Positions 1-4,743 of a DNA stretch of 5,487 nucleotides are shown in pieces (position 1 is the stretch's first letter; every line of letters starts with the position of its first letter). The position numbers and the translations under genes were made by a program. The notes beneath the pieces are model-generated. The model ran no database searches, was not told the origin of the DNA, and was given only the letters and a program-made list of their open reading frames with translations. This stretch comes from Acidobacteriaceae bacterium (lineage in GTDB: Bacteria > Acidobacteriota > Terriglobia > Terriglobales > Acidobacteriaceae). The DNA is taken from NCBI GenBank assembly GCA_030042915.1, contig JASHYS010000025.1:1-5487 (forward strand), in the 5' to 3' direction.

Positions 1-1143
1 AACGCGGCGCGGGGCAAGTATGCGCGCATCGAACTGCGCGAGCGCGTGATGAACCGCCCGCTGCCCGAGGTGGAGCTCATCGACATGCGGCGCGAATTTC
101 AGGAGACGGGCCGCGAGGAACTTTTTTCGCGCTCGCTGGTGGAGCAGACCCAGGCGGCGCTGGAACGCGGCGAGCAGGCGCTGATCCTGCTCAACCGGCG
201 CGGCTACTCGTTTGTGGTGATGTGCCGCGCGTGCGGCGAAAAACTGGAGTGCAAGAATTGCGCCATCGCCCTCACCCATCACAAGCCGCCCGCGGAGGAT
301 GCCGGTTTGGCGATGGAGGGTCAGCGGCTGCAGTGCCACTATTGCGGGTACAAGCGCACGGTTCCGGCGCGTTGCCCCAGGTGCGACAGCGAGCACTTGT
401 ATTACCTGGGCGCGGGATCGCAGCAGGGCGAGGAGCGTTTGCAGGAGATTTTTCCCGGCGCGCGCATCGGGCGCATGGATCGCGACACGGTGCGCGGCCG
501 AGCGGACCTGGAGCGGCTTTTGGCAAGATTGCACTCGGGCGAAATCAATTTGCTGGTGGGAACGCAGATGATCGCCAAGGGCCACGACATTCACAGCGTG
601 ACGCTGGTGGGCGTGGTGGGCTGCGATTACGCGCTCACGCTGCCCGATTTTCGCGCCGCGGAACGGGTGTTTCAGCTGATGACGCAGGTGAGCGGCCGCG
701 CGGGACGCGGCGATCTGCCCGGCCGCGTTGTGGTGCAGACGTACTATCCCGATCACTACGCGATTCTGGCGGCCACGGCGAGCAACTACGAATCGTTTGC
801 CGAGCGCGAATTGAAATACCGCCGATGGATGCATTACCCGCCCTTCGGTGTACTGGCCAATGTGCTGGTGCAATCGCCAAACCTGGAAGAAGCCGCGGGG
901 TGGGCGGCGGTGCTGGGCAAGTTTCTGGTCCAAAACCAAAGCGGCGAAGCGGTGAGGGTGTTGGGGCCGTGCACAGCGCCCATTGCGCGCATCAAGGGCG
1001 TCTACCGATTTCACTTGATTCTGAAAGCGGCCTCGCGCAAGGCGCTGAATGCGGCACTGCGCAGCATGCTGGATCACGCCGAAAAAGCGGGCGTGCCGCG
1101 CCGCAATGTGATTGTGGATGTGGATGCGCTGCGGCTGATGTAA
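1..1143 (+). CDS. priA: Primosomal protein N' (PriA helicase), C-terminal part, 5' truncated by window edge
   Basis: PriA is the superfamily 2, 3'-5' DNA helicase that recognises stalled forks and reloads the replisome. The frame is open from base 1, so the first in-frame GTG (base 46) is internal and about half the protein lies outside the window. The in-window part begins just before the family motif RPLPEVELIDMR. Eight zinc-binding cysteines follow as four pairs, with codons starting at 223/232, 250/259, 334/343 and 373/382; these bind two zinc ions in known PriA. Helicase motif V (GTQMIAKGHD, 559-588) and motif VI (QVSGRAGRG, 685-711) are intact. The C-terminal domain ends in VDVDALRLM, like the VDVDP ending of E. 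coli PriA. About 13 extra residues (PPAEDAG... region, 286-327) sit between the second and third cysteine pairs. The Walker A and DEAH motifs are upstream and cannot be checked. The gene converges on the HU gene, with 123 bases between their stops. Confidence 0.96.
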   Translation, partial: NAARGKYARIELRERVMNRPLPEVELIDMRREFQETGREELFSRSLVEQTQAALERGEQALILLNRRGYSFVVMCRACGEKLECKNCAIALTHHKPPAEDAGLAMEGQRLQCHYCGYKRTVPARCPRCDSEHLYYLGAGSQQGEERLQEIFPGARIGRMDRDTVRGRADLERLLARLHSGEINLLVGTQMIAKGHDIHSVTLVGVVGCDYALTLPDFRAAERVFQLMTQVSGRAGRGDLPGRVVVQTYYPDHYAILAATASNYESFAERELKYRRWMHYPPFGVLANVLVQSPNLEEAAGWAAVLGKFLVQNQSGEAVRVLGPCTAPIARIKGVYRFHLILKAASRKALNAALRSMLDHAEKAGVPRRNVIVDVDALRLM

Positions 1144-1266
1144 GAAGAGCAGCCGAGTTAGCGCCATAAGCGCCCGAGCCGCAAGAACAATGACGCGGCA
1201 AGGGTGGGCACCCCCAAGGAGGCGGAGCTCTGAAGCAGCTGCGCGTGCGATCGAGCTGCTAATCGA
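1144..1266. other. Convergent spacer between priA and the HU gene
   Basis: There is no gene here. The only structure seen is an imperfect inverted repeat at its right end (listed separately). I found no hairpin followed by a T-tract on the + strand, so the priA transcript may end by another mechanism or read into the HU gene as antisense. Confidence 0.6.
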
Positions 1267-1278
1267 TCAGCTGCTCGA
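1251..1278 (-). terminator. Weak hairpin at the end of the HU gene
   Basis: The arms TCGAGCTGCT (1251-1260) and AGCTGCTCGA (1269-1278) pair over 10 positions with one T-T mismatch, around an 8-base loop. The hairpin overlaps the HU stop codon (1267-1269). No T-run follows it on the minus strand, so it may be an RNA 3' end stabiliser rather than a true intrinsic terminator. Confidence 0.25.
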
Positions 1279-1554
1279 AGCGCCCGGCTCCAGTGCGTGG
1301 AGTTCCTTGCCGGGCTTGAAGCGCACCGCCTTGCCGGGAGCGATGTTGACCTCAGTCCCGGTGCGGGGATTGCGGCCAATGCCGGTTTTGCGGGCGCGAA
1401 CGCTGAAAACGCCGAAACCGCGCAGTTCGATGCGCTCGCCTGCGGCCAGAGCCTGCTTGAGCCCTTCGAAGACCGTGTCCACTGCCGCTTCTGCCTTGGT
1501 GCGCGGCAGACCTGTCCGCTCGACCACGTTGTGAACAATATCCTGCTTGATCAA
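1267..1554 (-). CDS. HU/IHF-family nucleoid DNA-binding protein (TTG start)
   Basis: This is a small histone-like protein that bends DNA as a dimer and shapes the nucleoid. From the TTG at 1554 it is 95 residues, close to the family's usual 90-100, and starts MIKQDIV, matching the canonical HU N-terminus. The alpha-helical dimer region covers about residues 3-40. The core GFGVF is at 46-50. The DNA-gripping beta-arm runs from about 53 to 77 and contains RNPRTG, where Pro63 is the residue that wedges between base pairs in HU/IHF. The tail LEPGASSS is short. The TTG is preferred because GAGGAG lies 6 bases upstream and the homologous sequence starts there. An in-frame ATG at 1614 would add 20 residues (MSGVGGSPG...) with no Shine-Dalgarno, and a GTG at 1581 is also unsupported. 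HU and IHF-alpha cannot be separated from this sequence alone. A TTGACA promoter candidate lies upstream. Confidence 0.93.
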   Translation of the reverse strand: MIKQDIVHNVVERTGLPRTKAEAAVDTVFEGLKQALAAGERIELRGFGVFSVRARKTGIGRNPRTGTEVNIAPGKAVRFKPGKELHALEPGASSS

Positions 1555-1560
1555 TGGAGT

Positions 1561-1566
1561 CTCCTC
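1561..1566 (-). promoter_or_regulatory. Shine-Dalgarno for the HU gene (decides the TTG start)
   Basis: The minus strand reads GAGGAG, then 6 bases (ACTCCA), then TTG. This near-ideal spacing is the main reason to place the start at 1554 rather than at the ATG at 1614, which has no comparable site. Confidence 0.75.
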
Positions 1567-1647
1567 GCTCGCCTTGAGCACGTAGGCGCCTGGGGAGCCG
1601 CCTACTCCGCTCATAGTACAGATTTTGCTGCGATTAGGGAACAAGGG

Positions 1648-1676
1648 AATCAAGCACTGTGGATTTCTCCTGTCAA
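1648..1676 (-). promoter_or_regulatory. Candidate sigma70-type promoter of the HU gene
   Basis: The minus strand has a perfect -35 box TTGACA (1676-1671), a 17-base spacer and a poor -10 hexamer TTGATT (1653-1648, 3 of 6 consensus bases). The predicted start near 1641 would give a leader of about 87 bases before the TTG start. The -35 is convincing; the weak -10 keeps the call tentative. Confidence 0.45.
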
Positions 1677-1693
1677 AAACGGGACCGCCCGGT

Positions 1694-1715
1694 GGGTTCG
1701 GGGGTGGGGCTCGGG
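1694..1715 (+). other. G-quadruplex-forming motif upstream of the HU promoter
   Basis: Four G-runs occur in a row on the + strand: GGG (1694-1696), GGGGG (1700-1704), GGGG (1706-1709) and GGG (1713-1715), with loops of 3, 1 and 3 bases. This satisfies the standard G3+N1-7 rule. It lies 18 bases upstream of the HU -35 box, with the G-rich strand as template for HU. A 6-bp hairpin CGGGCA/TGCCCG (1712-1727) overlaps its last G-run and could compete with it. Confidence 0.5.
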
Positions 1716-1814
1716 CAAGGATGCCCGCACTGCAGCCGCCAACCACCCCGCGGACGAGGATCTGTCCGTGGGGACCCCGGGCAAGACGCCGGCGTTACAG
1801 GGACCCCACAGGGA

Positions 1815-1838
1815 GGCGCAAGAGCGGTATATTGCGCC
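1815..1838. repeat. Inverted repeat GGCGCAA-N10-TTGCGCC, candidate operator
   Basis: Perfect 7-bp arms (1815-1821 and 1832-1838) are separated by 10 bases. Arm centres are 17 bases apart. The element ends 11 bases before the candidate dcd -35 box, in the middle of the divergent region, where a dimeric regulator could act on dcd. No T-run follows it, so a terminator is unlikely. The bound protein cannot be named. Confidence 0.4.
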
Positions 1839-1849
1839 CAGCGGACGGT

Positions 1850-1879
1850 TTGTCAAGCAGCGAGGGCGTTGCGTAAGAT
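1850..1879 (+). promoter_or_regulatory. Candidate sigma70-type promoter of dcd
   Basis: The -35 is TTGTCA (1850-1855, 5 of 6 consensus bases) and the -10 is TAAGAT (1874-1879, 4 of 6), with an 18-base spacer. Transcription would start near 1886 and give a leader of about 80 bases that contains the hairpins described below. A TATATT at 1828-1833 looks like a better -10 but has no -35 partner. Confidence 0.4.
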
Positions 1880-1896
1880 GTGACTTCGAACTAAGA

Positions 1897-1961
1897 CCTC
1901 AGCCGGTATCAACCGGAGGCGAATCCAACCGCCTGCCAAGCGGCACGGCGGGCCGCGCAGG
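1897..1961 (+). promoter_or_regulatory. Structured dcd leader with competing hairpins, possible ribosome-site switch
   Basis: Three stems can be drawn. Stem A pairs CCGGT (1903-1907) with ACCGG (1912-1916), extended by CCT/AGG (1897-1899/1917-1919). Stem B pairs AGGCG (1917-1921) with CGCCT (1930-1934). Stem C pairs CCTGC (1932-1936) and GCGGC (1940-1944) with GCCGC (1952-1956) and GCAGG (1957-1961): 10 GC-rich pairs with only a 3-base bulge. B overlaps both A and C, so B excludes them. C buries the AGG of the dcd Shine-Dalgarno AGGAG (1959-1963), whereas B would leave it free. This matches no riboswitch class I recognise. GC-rich DNA folds easily by chance, so the switch is an inference. Confidence 0.35.
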
Positions 1962-1967
1962 AGACCG

Positions 1968-2522
1968 ATGTCGATTCAAAGCGACCGATGGATCAGGGAA
2001 CAGGCCCTGAAGCATCGCATGATTGAACCCTTCAGTGAAAAGCAGGTTGCCGGCAGTGTCATCTCGTATGGACTGTCTTCCTACGGCTACGACCTGCGGG
2101 TTTCCGATGAGTTCAAGATCTTCACCAATGTGAACAGCGCCATCATCGACCCGAAAGCGTTCGACGAGCGGTCCTTTGTATCGGTGCAGGCGCCGTCGGT
2201 CATCGTTCCGCCCAATTCGTTTGCGCTGGCGCGGTCGGTGGAGTACTTTCGCATTCCGCGCGACGTGCTGACCATTTGCGTAGGGAAATCAACCTACGCG
2301 CGCTGCGGCATCATCGTTAACGTAACGCCCTTTGAGCCGGAGTGGGAGGGATACGTGACTTTAGAAATCTCGAATACCACGCCGCTTCCGGCTAAAGTGT
2401 ATGCCAACGAAGGTCTGTGCCAGATTCTGTTCTTCCGTTCCGACGAGCCCTGCGAGACGAGCTATGCCGACCGCAAGGGCAAGTATCAGCGGCAACAGGG
2501 CATCGTTCTCCCCAAGCTCTAA
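1968..2522 (+). CDS. dcd: dCTP deaminase
   Basis: Dcd hydrolyses dCTP to dUTP and ammonia in the cytosol, feeding dUMP and hence dTTP synthesis. The protein has 184 residues, normal for this trimeric dUTPase-fold family. The N-terminal block has [13 protein letters not shown] (33-45). The nucleotide-binding signature GKSTYAR (106-112) corresponds to GRSSLAR of E. coli Dcd, with Ser108 and Arg112 matching its Ser111 and Arg115. VTLEISN places Glu133 at the catalytic glutamate (E. coli Glu138). The C-terminal segment [14 protein letters not shown] is the part that closes over the triphosphate in relatives. The linker between Arg112 and Glu133 is two residues shorter than in E. coli. Whether the enzyme also has dUTPase activity, as bifunctional DCD-DUT enzymes do, cannot be decided here. 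The ATG follows AGGAG at 1959-1963, with a rather short 4-base gap. A regulator gene follows on the same strand. Confidence 0.96.
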   Translation: MSIQSDRWIREQALKHRMIEPFSEKQVAGSVISYGLSSYGYDLRVSDEFKIFTNVNSAIIDPKAFDERSFVSVQAPSVIVPPNSFALARSVEYFRIPRDVLTICVGKSTYARCGIIVNVTPFEPEWEGYVTLEISNTTPLPAKVYANEGLCQILFFRSDEPCETSYADRKGKYQRQQGIVLPKL

Positions 2523-2621
2523 GCCCGGCTCTCGCGCTTTGGTCCACCGTACTCCCCCAAAATGGCTATTCGGCAGCCTCGTTTGTGAACGCAGAATAGA
2601 ATGCACCAATCCAGGATCGCC

Positions 2622-3335
2622 ATGAAAGGCTCGAATCCGCACACGATTCGCATCGGACTGCTGGCCGCCGAGCCCATCCGCGTGGCCGGCCTTGCCACCA
2701 TCTTCGATCAGCCAGCGGATCACGATCGAGCCCAACTCACCCCGGTCATCGGAACCCTGCCGGAGCTGCTCGGCTCATCGGGCATTGAGTATATTGTCGT
2801 GAATCTGCATTCCTCGGCGGGCAGCCTTGAGGACCTGGAAACCATTCGACGCACCCGGCCGGAGATCCGTTCGATTGTGATCGGCCCGGAGGGGGACGAC
2901 GAGCTGGTACTGAGCTCCATTATTGCCGGCGCCCGCGCCTACCTGGGACTGACGGCCGGCCCCGAGCTTGTACGTAAGGCGATCGACGTAGTTACCTCCG
3001 GGTCGATTTGGGCGCCGCGCCATTTGCTCTCGCGCCTCATCGACCGGCTGCTGAACGGACCTCACGCCGCCCAGGTGACGGCCAGCCCCCAACTCACTCC
3101 CCGCGAGGAGCAGGTGCTCGAGCTAATCCTGCTGGCGCACTCCACGCGCGAGATTGCCTCGCAGCTGGGCATAGAACAAAGAACTGTAAAGGCTTATGTG
3201 GGCCGCTTGATGCGTAAAGCCGGTGTGGATAACCGCATAAAGCTCACCATGTCGGCGCTGAGCCGCTCTCTTTTGCCCCAGGAACGCAGCAGCCATAAGG
3301 GCGAGGGCAGAGGCCTCAAGCCAGTTAGTAATTGA
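2622..3335 (+). CDS. NarL/LuxR-family regulator with degenerate receiver domain
   Basis: The product is a cytosolic DNA-binding protein of 237 residues with the two-domain plan of NarL/FixJ response regulators. Residues 9-125 fit the receiver fold (IRIGLLAAEPIRVAGL; AGARAYL near 102-108). Residues 158-213 are a clear LuxR helix-turn-helix: LTPREEQVLELI, REIASQLGI, RTVKAYVGRLMRKAGV. The phosphorylation site is lost: the acidic pair is Ala15-Ala16, the phospho-acceptor Asp is Asn61 (IVVNLHS), the switch Thr/Ser is Gly88 and the conserved Lys is Gly109. It should therefore act without phosphotransfer. The start at 2622 is chosen because AGGA lies 5 bases upstream; an ATG at 2601 would add 7 residues but lacks a ribosome site. 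It lies 99 bases after dcd, possibly co-transcribed. No sensor kinase is in the window and the target genes are unknown. Confidence 0.88.
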   Translation: MKGSNPHTIRIGLLAAEPIRVAGLATIFDQPADHDRAQLTPVIGTLPELLGSSGIEYIVVNLHSSAGSLEDLETIRRTRPEIRSIVIGPEGDDELVLSSIIAGARAYLGLTAGPELVRKAIDVVTSGSIWAPRHLLSRLIDRLLNGPHAAQVTASPQLTPREEQVLELILLAHSTREIASQLGIEQRTVKAYVGRLMRKAGVDNRIKLTMSALSRSLLPQERSSHKGEGRGLKPVSN

Positions 3336-3435
3336 TAAACAGTCATGGTTACTTTGATCTATAGTCCCTAAGTACTCTTGTGCAGTTACCGACCTTCTTT
3401 CATGATGTTGACAGAAACAACGCAGATCTGGGGAA

Positions 3436-3486
3436 AGGAGTTCCCAGGCAGCATGTTTCCATGAAGCCTGGGAACTCCTCTTTTTT
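3436..3486 (+). terminator. Strong rho-independent terminator
   Basis: AGGAGTTCCCAGGC (3436-3449) and GCCTGGGAACTCCT (3466-3479) form a perfect 14-bp stem. Inside it, CATG/CATG (3452-3455/3460-3463) adds a 4-bp inner stem closing a TTTC tetraloop. One C and then six T's (3481-3486) follow. It ends the + transcript of the regulator (and dcd if co-transcribed), 100 bases after the stop codon. On the minus strand only a short CTTT follows the stem, so action there would be weaker. Confidence 0.9.
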
Positions 3487-3495
3487 GCGAACCTG

Positions 3496-3525
3496 AAAAA
3501 AAGCCACCCGGCGTTGTTTCGGCCC
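3496..3525 (-). terminator. Possible minus-strand terminator with T7 tract
   Basis: On the minus strand, a run of seven T's (3502-3496) follows GGTGGC, which can pair with upstream GGCC through a short stem including G-U pairs. The T-tract is good but the stem is weak. It lies about 120 bases past the stop of the secreted protein gene and could end that transcript. Confidence 0.3.
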
Positions 3526-3645
3526 TCCCCATCTTTCCTTCCAATTTAAGATCGGGCACCTTGCGGCGGCGCGTCTGCGTTCGTCGCCTTTGCTTTCGTT
3601 CGCCGCGTTTCTGGGCCGTTCCCAGGCAGGTGTTCAGCAAGCAGG

Positions 3646-4413
3646 TCACTGCGCGGGTTGCGGTTCGATCTTCTTGAAGCGCACTGACCGTACGATCGAC
3701 GATGCCTCCGCCAGCACGCGATCGAGCTCCGGGTCACCCTGGCGCGGCAGGCGGTCGAGATCAGTGGTTTCGTAGGTCAGGCCGATGGCCATTTCCGGGA
3801 ACGGCGAAAGATCTTCGCTGTGCGGATTCGTTAGCCAGTCAAAGTGCAGGAAATATCCTCCGCAGTCACTTCCCGGCGGAACGCCGGCGCAACTCTCGGC
3901 AAAGTAAGAGCCGTACCAGACCGTCGCCGTCGTTCTCGGCTGCCGGCAGTTGGCAGCAATTTCCTGGTAACCGTGAGCGGCATCGCGACGGTACCACAGA
4001 TCGACTCGATCAAACTGCTTCGATACGCTGGTGGTTTTCGATTTCCCGCAAGGCCCGCTTGGCTCCTCGACCCTGGACCACGGCTGAACCAGACCTGCAA
4101 TCTCAGCGAAGCGGCCTCCTACGATACCGCTCGTCTGCCCGCAGCCGGTACAAAGGCGGAGAACGTACTTTCCTTTATGCAGGACCGCACCGCTATGGAG
4201 CCCGCTGTAGGTGTTATCGTCGACGGCAATGGTCCAGGACAGCGGCGCGGTCACAGCAATCATGTCATCCTGATACGCCCTGCCATTGATCTGCGCGTGC
4301 AGGTGCAAACTGTCCTGCGCGATGGCAGGAACCATGGCCCCGGCCGAGATCGAGCACAGCATGAACCCGCGCAGCAAACGGCGCAGACTCCGTCGCCTCC
4401 CCCTGATGCTCAT
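3646..4413 (-). CDS. Secreted six-cysteine protein of unknown function
   Basis: I do not recognise a family for these 255 residues. The N-terminus is a signal peptide: a very basic stretch (MSIRGRRRSLRRLLRG), a hydrophobic segment FMLCSISAGAMVPAIA and a likely signal peptidase I site after AIA at residue 32. Cys20 lies in a poor lipobox context, so a lipoprotein is unlikely. The mature part has exactly six cysteines (88, 91, 122, 156, 175, 184), an even number suggesting disulfides after export. It is rich in Trp and Tyr (DRVDLWYRR, TATVWYGSYF, GYFLHFDW), suggesting a beta-rich extracytoplasmic domain. The C-terminus is a charged helix-like stretch (DPELDRVLAEASSIVRSVRF). No membrane segment follows the signal. 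The ATG at 4413 has AGAAGG 9 bases upstream. A long open frame on the opposite strand is judged a shadow. The gene appears monocistronic, with its own control region shared with the SYLF gene. Confidence 0.78.
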   Translation of the reverse strand: MSIRGRRRSLRRLLRGFMLCSISAGAMVPAIAQDSLHLHAQINGRAYQDDMIAVTAPLSWTIAVDDNTYSGLHSGAVLHKGKYVLRLCTGCGQTSGIVGGRFAEIAGLVQPWSRVEEPSGPCGKSKTTSVSKQFDRVDLWYRRDAAHGYQEIAANCRQPRTTATVWYGSYFAESCAGVPPGSDCGGYFLHFDWLTNPHSEDLSPFPEMAIGLTYETTDLDRLPRQGDPELDRVLAEASSIVRSVRFKKIEPQPAQ

Positions 4414-4442
4414 CGCCGCGGACCTTCTTTCAAAATCAATTC

Positions 4443-4448
4443 ATCATA
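4443..4448 (-). promoter_or_regulatory. Candidate -10 box of the secreted protein gene
   Basis: The minus strand reads TATGAT, 5 of 6 consensus bases, about 30 bases upstream of the start codon. No -35 hexamer lies at the right distance; that place is taken by a copy of the 12-bp direct repeat, which would fit activator-dependent transcription. Confidence 0.35.
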
Positions 4449-4456
4449 ATTCGATT

Positions 4457-4494
4457 TTTTGAGTCCGCCGGGGTCGCAGCTGTTTTGAGTCCGC
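4457..4494. repeat. Two direct copies of TTTTGAGTCCGC, candidate operator
   Basis: Identical 12-mers lie at 4457-4468 and 4483-4494, a 26-base period, or about two and a half helical turns. Relative to the TATGAT box on the minus strand they cover roughly -21 to -32 and -47 to -58. This position suits a regulator binding side by side at the promoter. Chance is unlikely for a 12-base match this close, but the binding protein is unknown. Confidence 0.45.
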
Positions 4495-4616
4495 GTCCAA
4501 CGACAAGAAGGGGTGGTCGGGGCAAGGGCCGGCAAGCGACCATTTTCCGCAAAAACCAGGGTGTCTGGCCTCGCACCCATGCTGTAGGCTGTTTCAAGAG
4601 GCTTCCCCCTGTAGCC

Positions 4617-4650
4617 GCCAGCCGCTTGCTCTCGTCATCTTTTGGCTGGC
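4617..4650. repeat. Inverted repeat GCCAGCC-N20-GGCTGGC
   Basis: Perfect 7-bp arms (4617-4623, 4644-4650) surround a 20-base loop about 94 bases upstream of the SYLF gene. No T-tract follows. It could be an operator or an RNA stem in the leader; a chance occurrence is also possible. Confidence 0.25.
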
Positions 4651-4731
4651 CCGCACGAATCGCATCAGCGGTGGAATAGCGCCTCTAACTCGAGAAATCC
4701 GTGATCCGCGGTGAAAAGCCTGCGGAATGTA

Positions 4732-4737
4732 AAGGAG
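4732..4737 (+). promoter_or_regulatory. Shine-Dalgarno of the SYLF gene (decides the start)
   Basis: AAGGAG is followed by 6 bases (ATGCAT) and then ATG at 4744. An upstream in-frame GTG (4711) and the ATG at 4738 are excluded because they precede or abut the ribosome site, and because the signal peptide begins MKKTLAS at 4744. Confidence 0.85.
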
Positions 4738-4743
4738 ATGCAT

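Larger units (their letters stand above)
1555..1967. other. Divergent control region between the HU gene and dcd
   Basis: This 413-base stretch holds no gene I can support. The frames open across it are GC-rich shadows without ribosome sites. It contains the HU leader and promoter candidate, a G-quadruplex motif, a 6-bp hairpin (1712-1727), a GGGGACCCC palindrome (1770-1778), a 7-bp inverted repeat (1815-1838), a dcd promoter candidate and the structured dcd leader. The supported items are listed separately. Confidence 0.7.
3336..3645. other. Convergent spacer with terminators between the regulator and the secreted protein gene
   Basis: This 310-base stretch carries no convincing gene. The left 100 bases are AT-richer than their surroundings and include a lone TATAGT (3360-3365) without a -35 box. 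The strong + strand terminator is at 3436-3486, a weaker minus-strand candidate at 3496-3525. GTTCCCAGGCAG occurs both in the terminator's left arm (3440-3451) and at 3618-3629, where part of it forms a 5-bp hairpin CTGGG/CCCAG (3611-3625). Confidence 0.65.
4414..4743. other. Divergent control region between the secreted protein and SYLF genes
   Basis: No gene is supported in these 330 bases. The left part is AT-rich and holds a candidate -10 box for the minus gene and two copies of a 12-bp direct repeat. The right part holds an inverted repeat (4617-4650) and the SYLF ribosome site. I found no convincing sigma70 promoter for the SYLF gene. Confidence 0.65.

Noticed and set aside
222..1169. 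A 315-codon + strand frame inside priA.
   Set aside because: It overlaps clear PriA helicase motifs in the correct frame and has the Arg/Gly/Ala-rich look of a high-GC shadow.
1880..1967. A TTCGAA and stems that briefly suggested a tRNA T-arm.
   Set aside because: No cloverleaf, acceptor stem or anticodon arm can be built around it.
1297..2010. A 237-codon + strand frame opposite HU and across the divergent region.
   Set aside because: Antisense to a certain HU gene and overlapping the dcd start in another frame; the translation has no protein-like features.
3408..3413. A TTGACA on the + strand that could start a small RNA ending at the terminator.
   Set aside because: No -10 box at the correct distance, and the start would fall inside the terminator stem.
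3402..3464. A 20-codon frame (MMLTETTQIWGK...) ending in the terminator loop, resembling an attenuator leader peptide.
   Set aside because: No ribosome site, no run of regulatory codons, and no + strand gene downstream of the terminator to attenuate.
3386..3649. An 87-codon basic minus-strand frame starting with GTG overlapping the stop of the secreted gene.
   Set aside because: It runs through both terminator structures, has no Shine-Dalgarno, and its Arg/Lys-rich content looks like a GC-rich shadow.
3844..4449. A 201-codon + strand frame opposite the secreted protein gene.
   Set aside because: No ribosome site, signal or recognisable motif; the minus frame has a signal peptide, a Shine-Dalgarno and protein-like composition.
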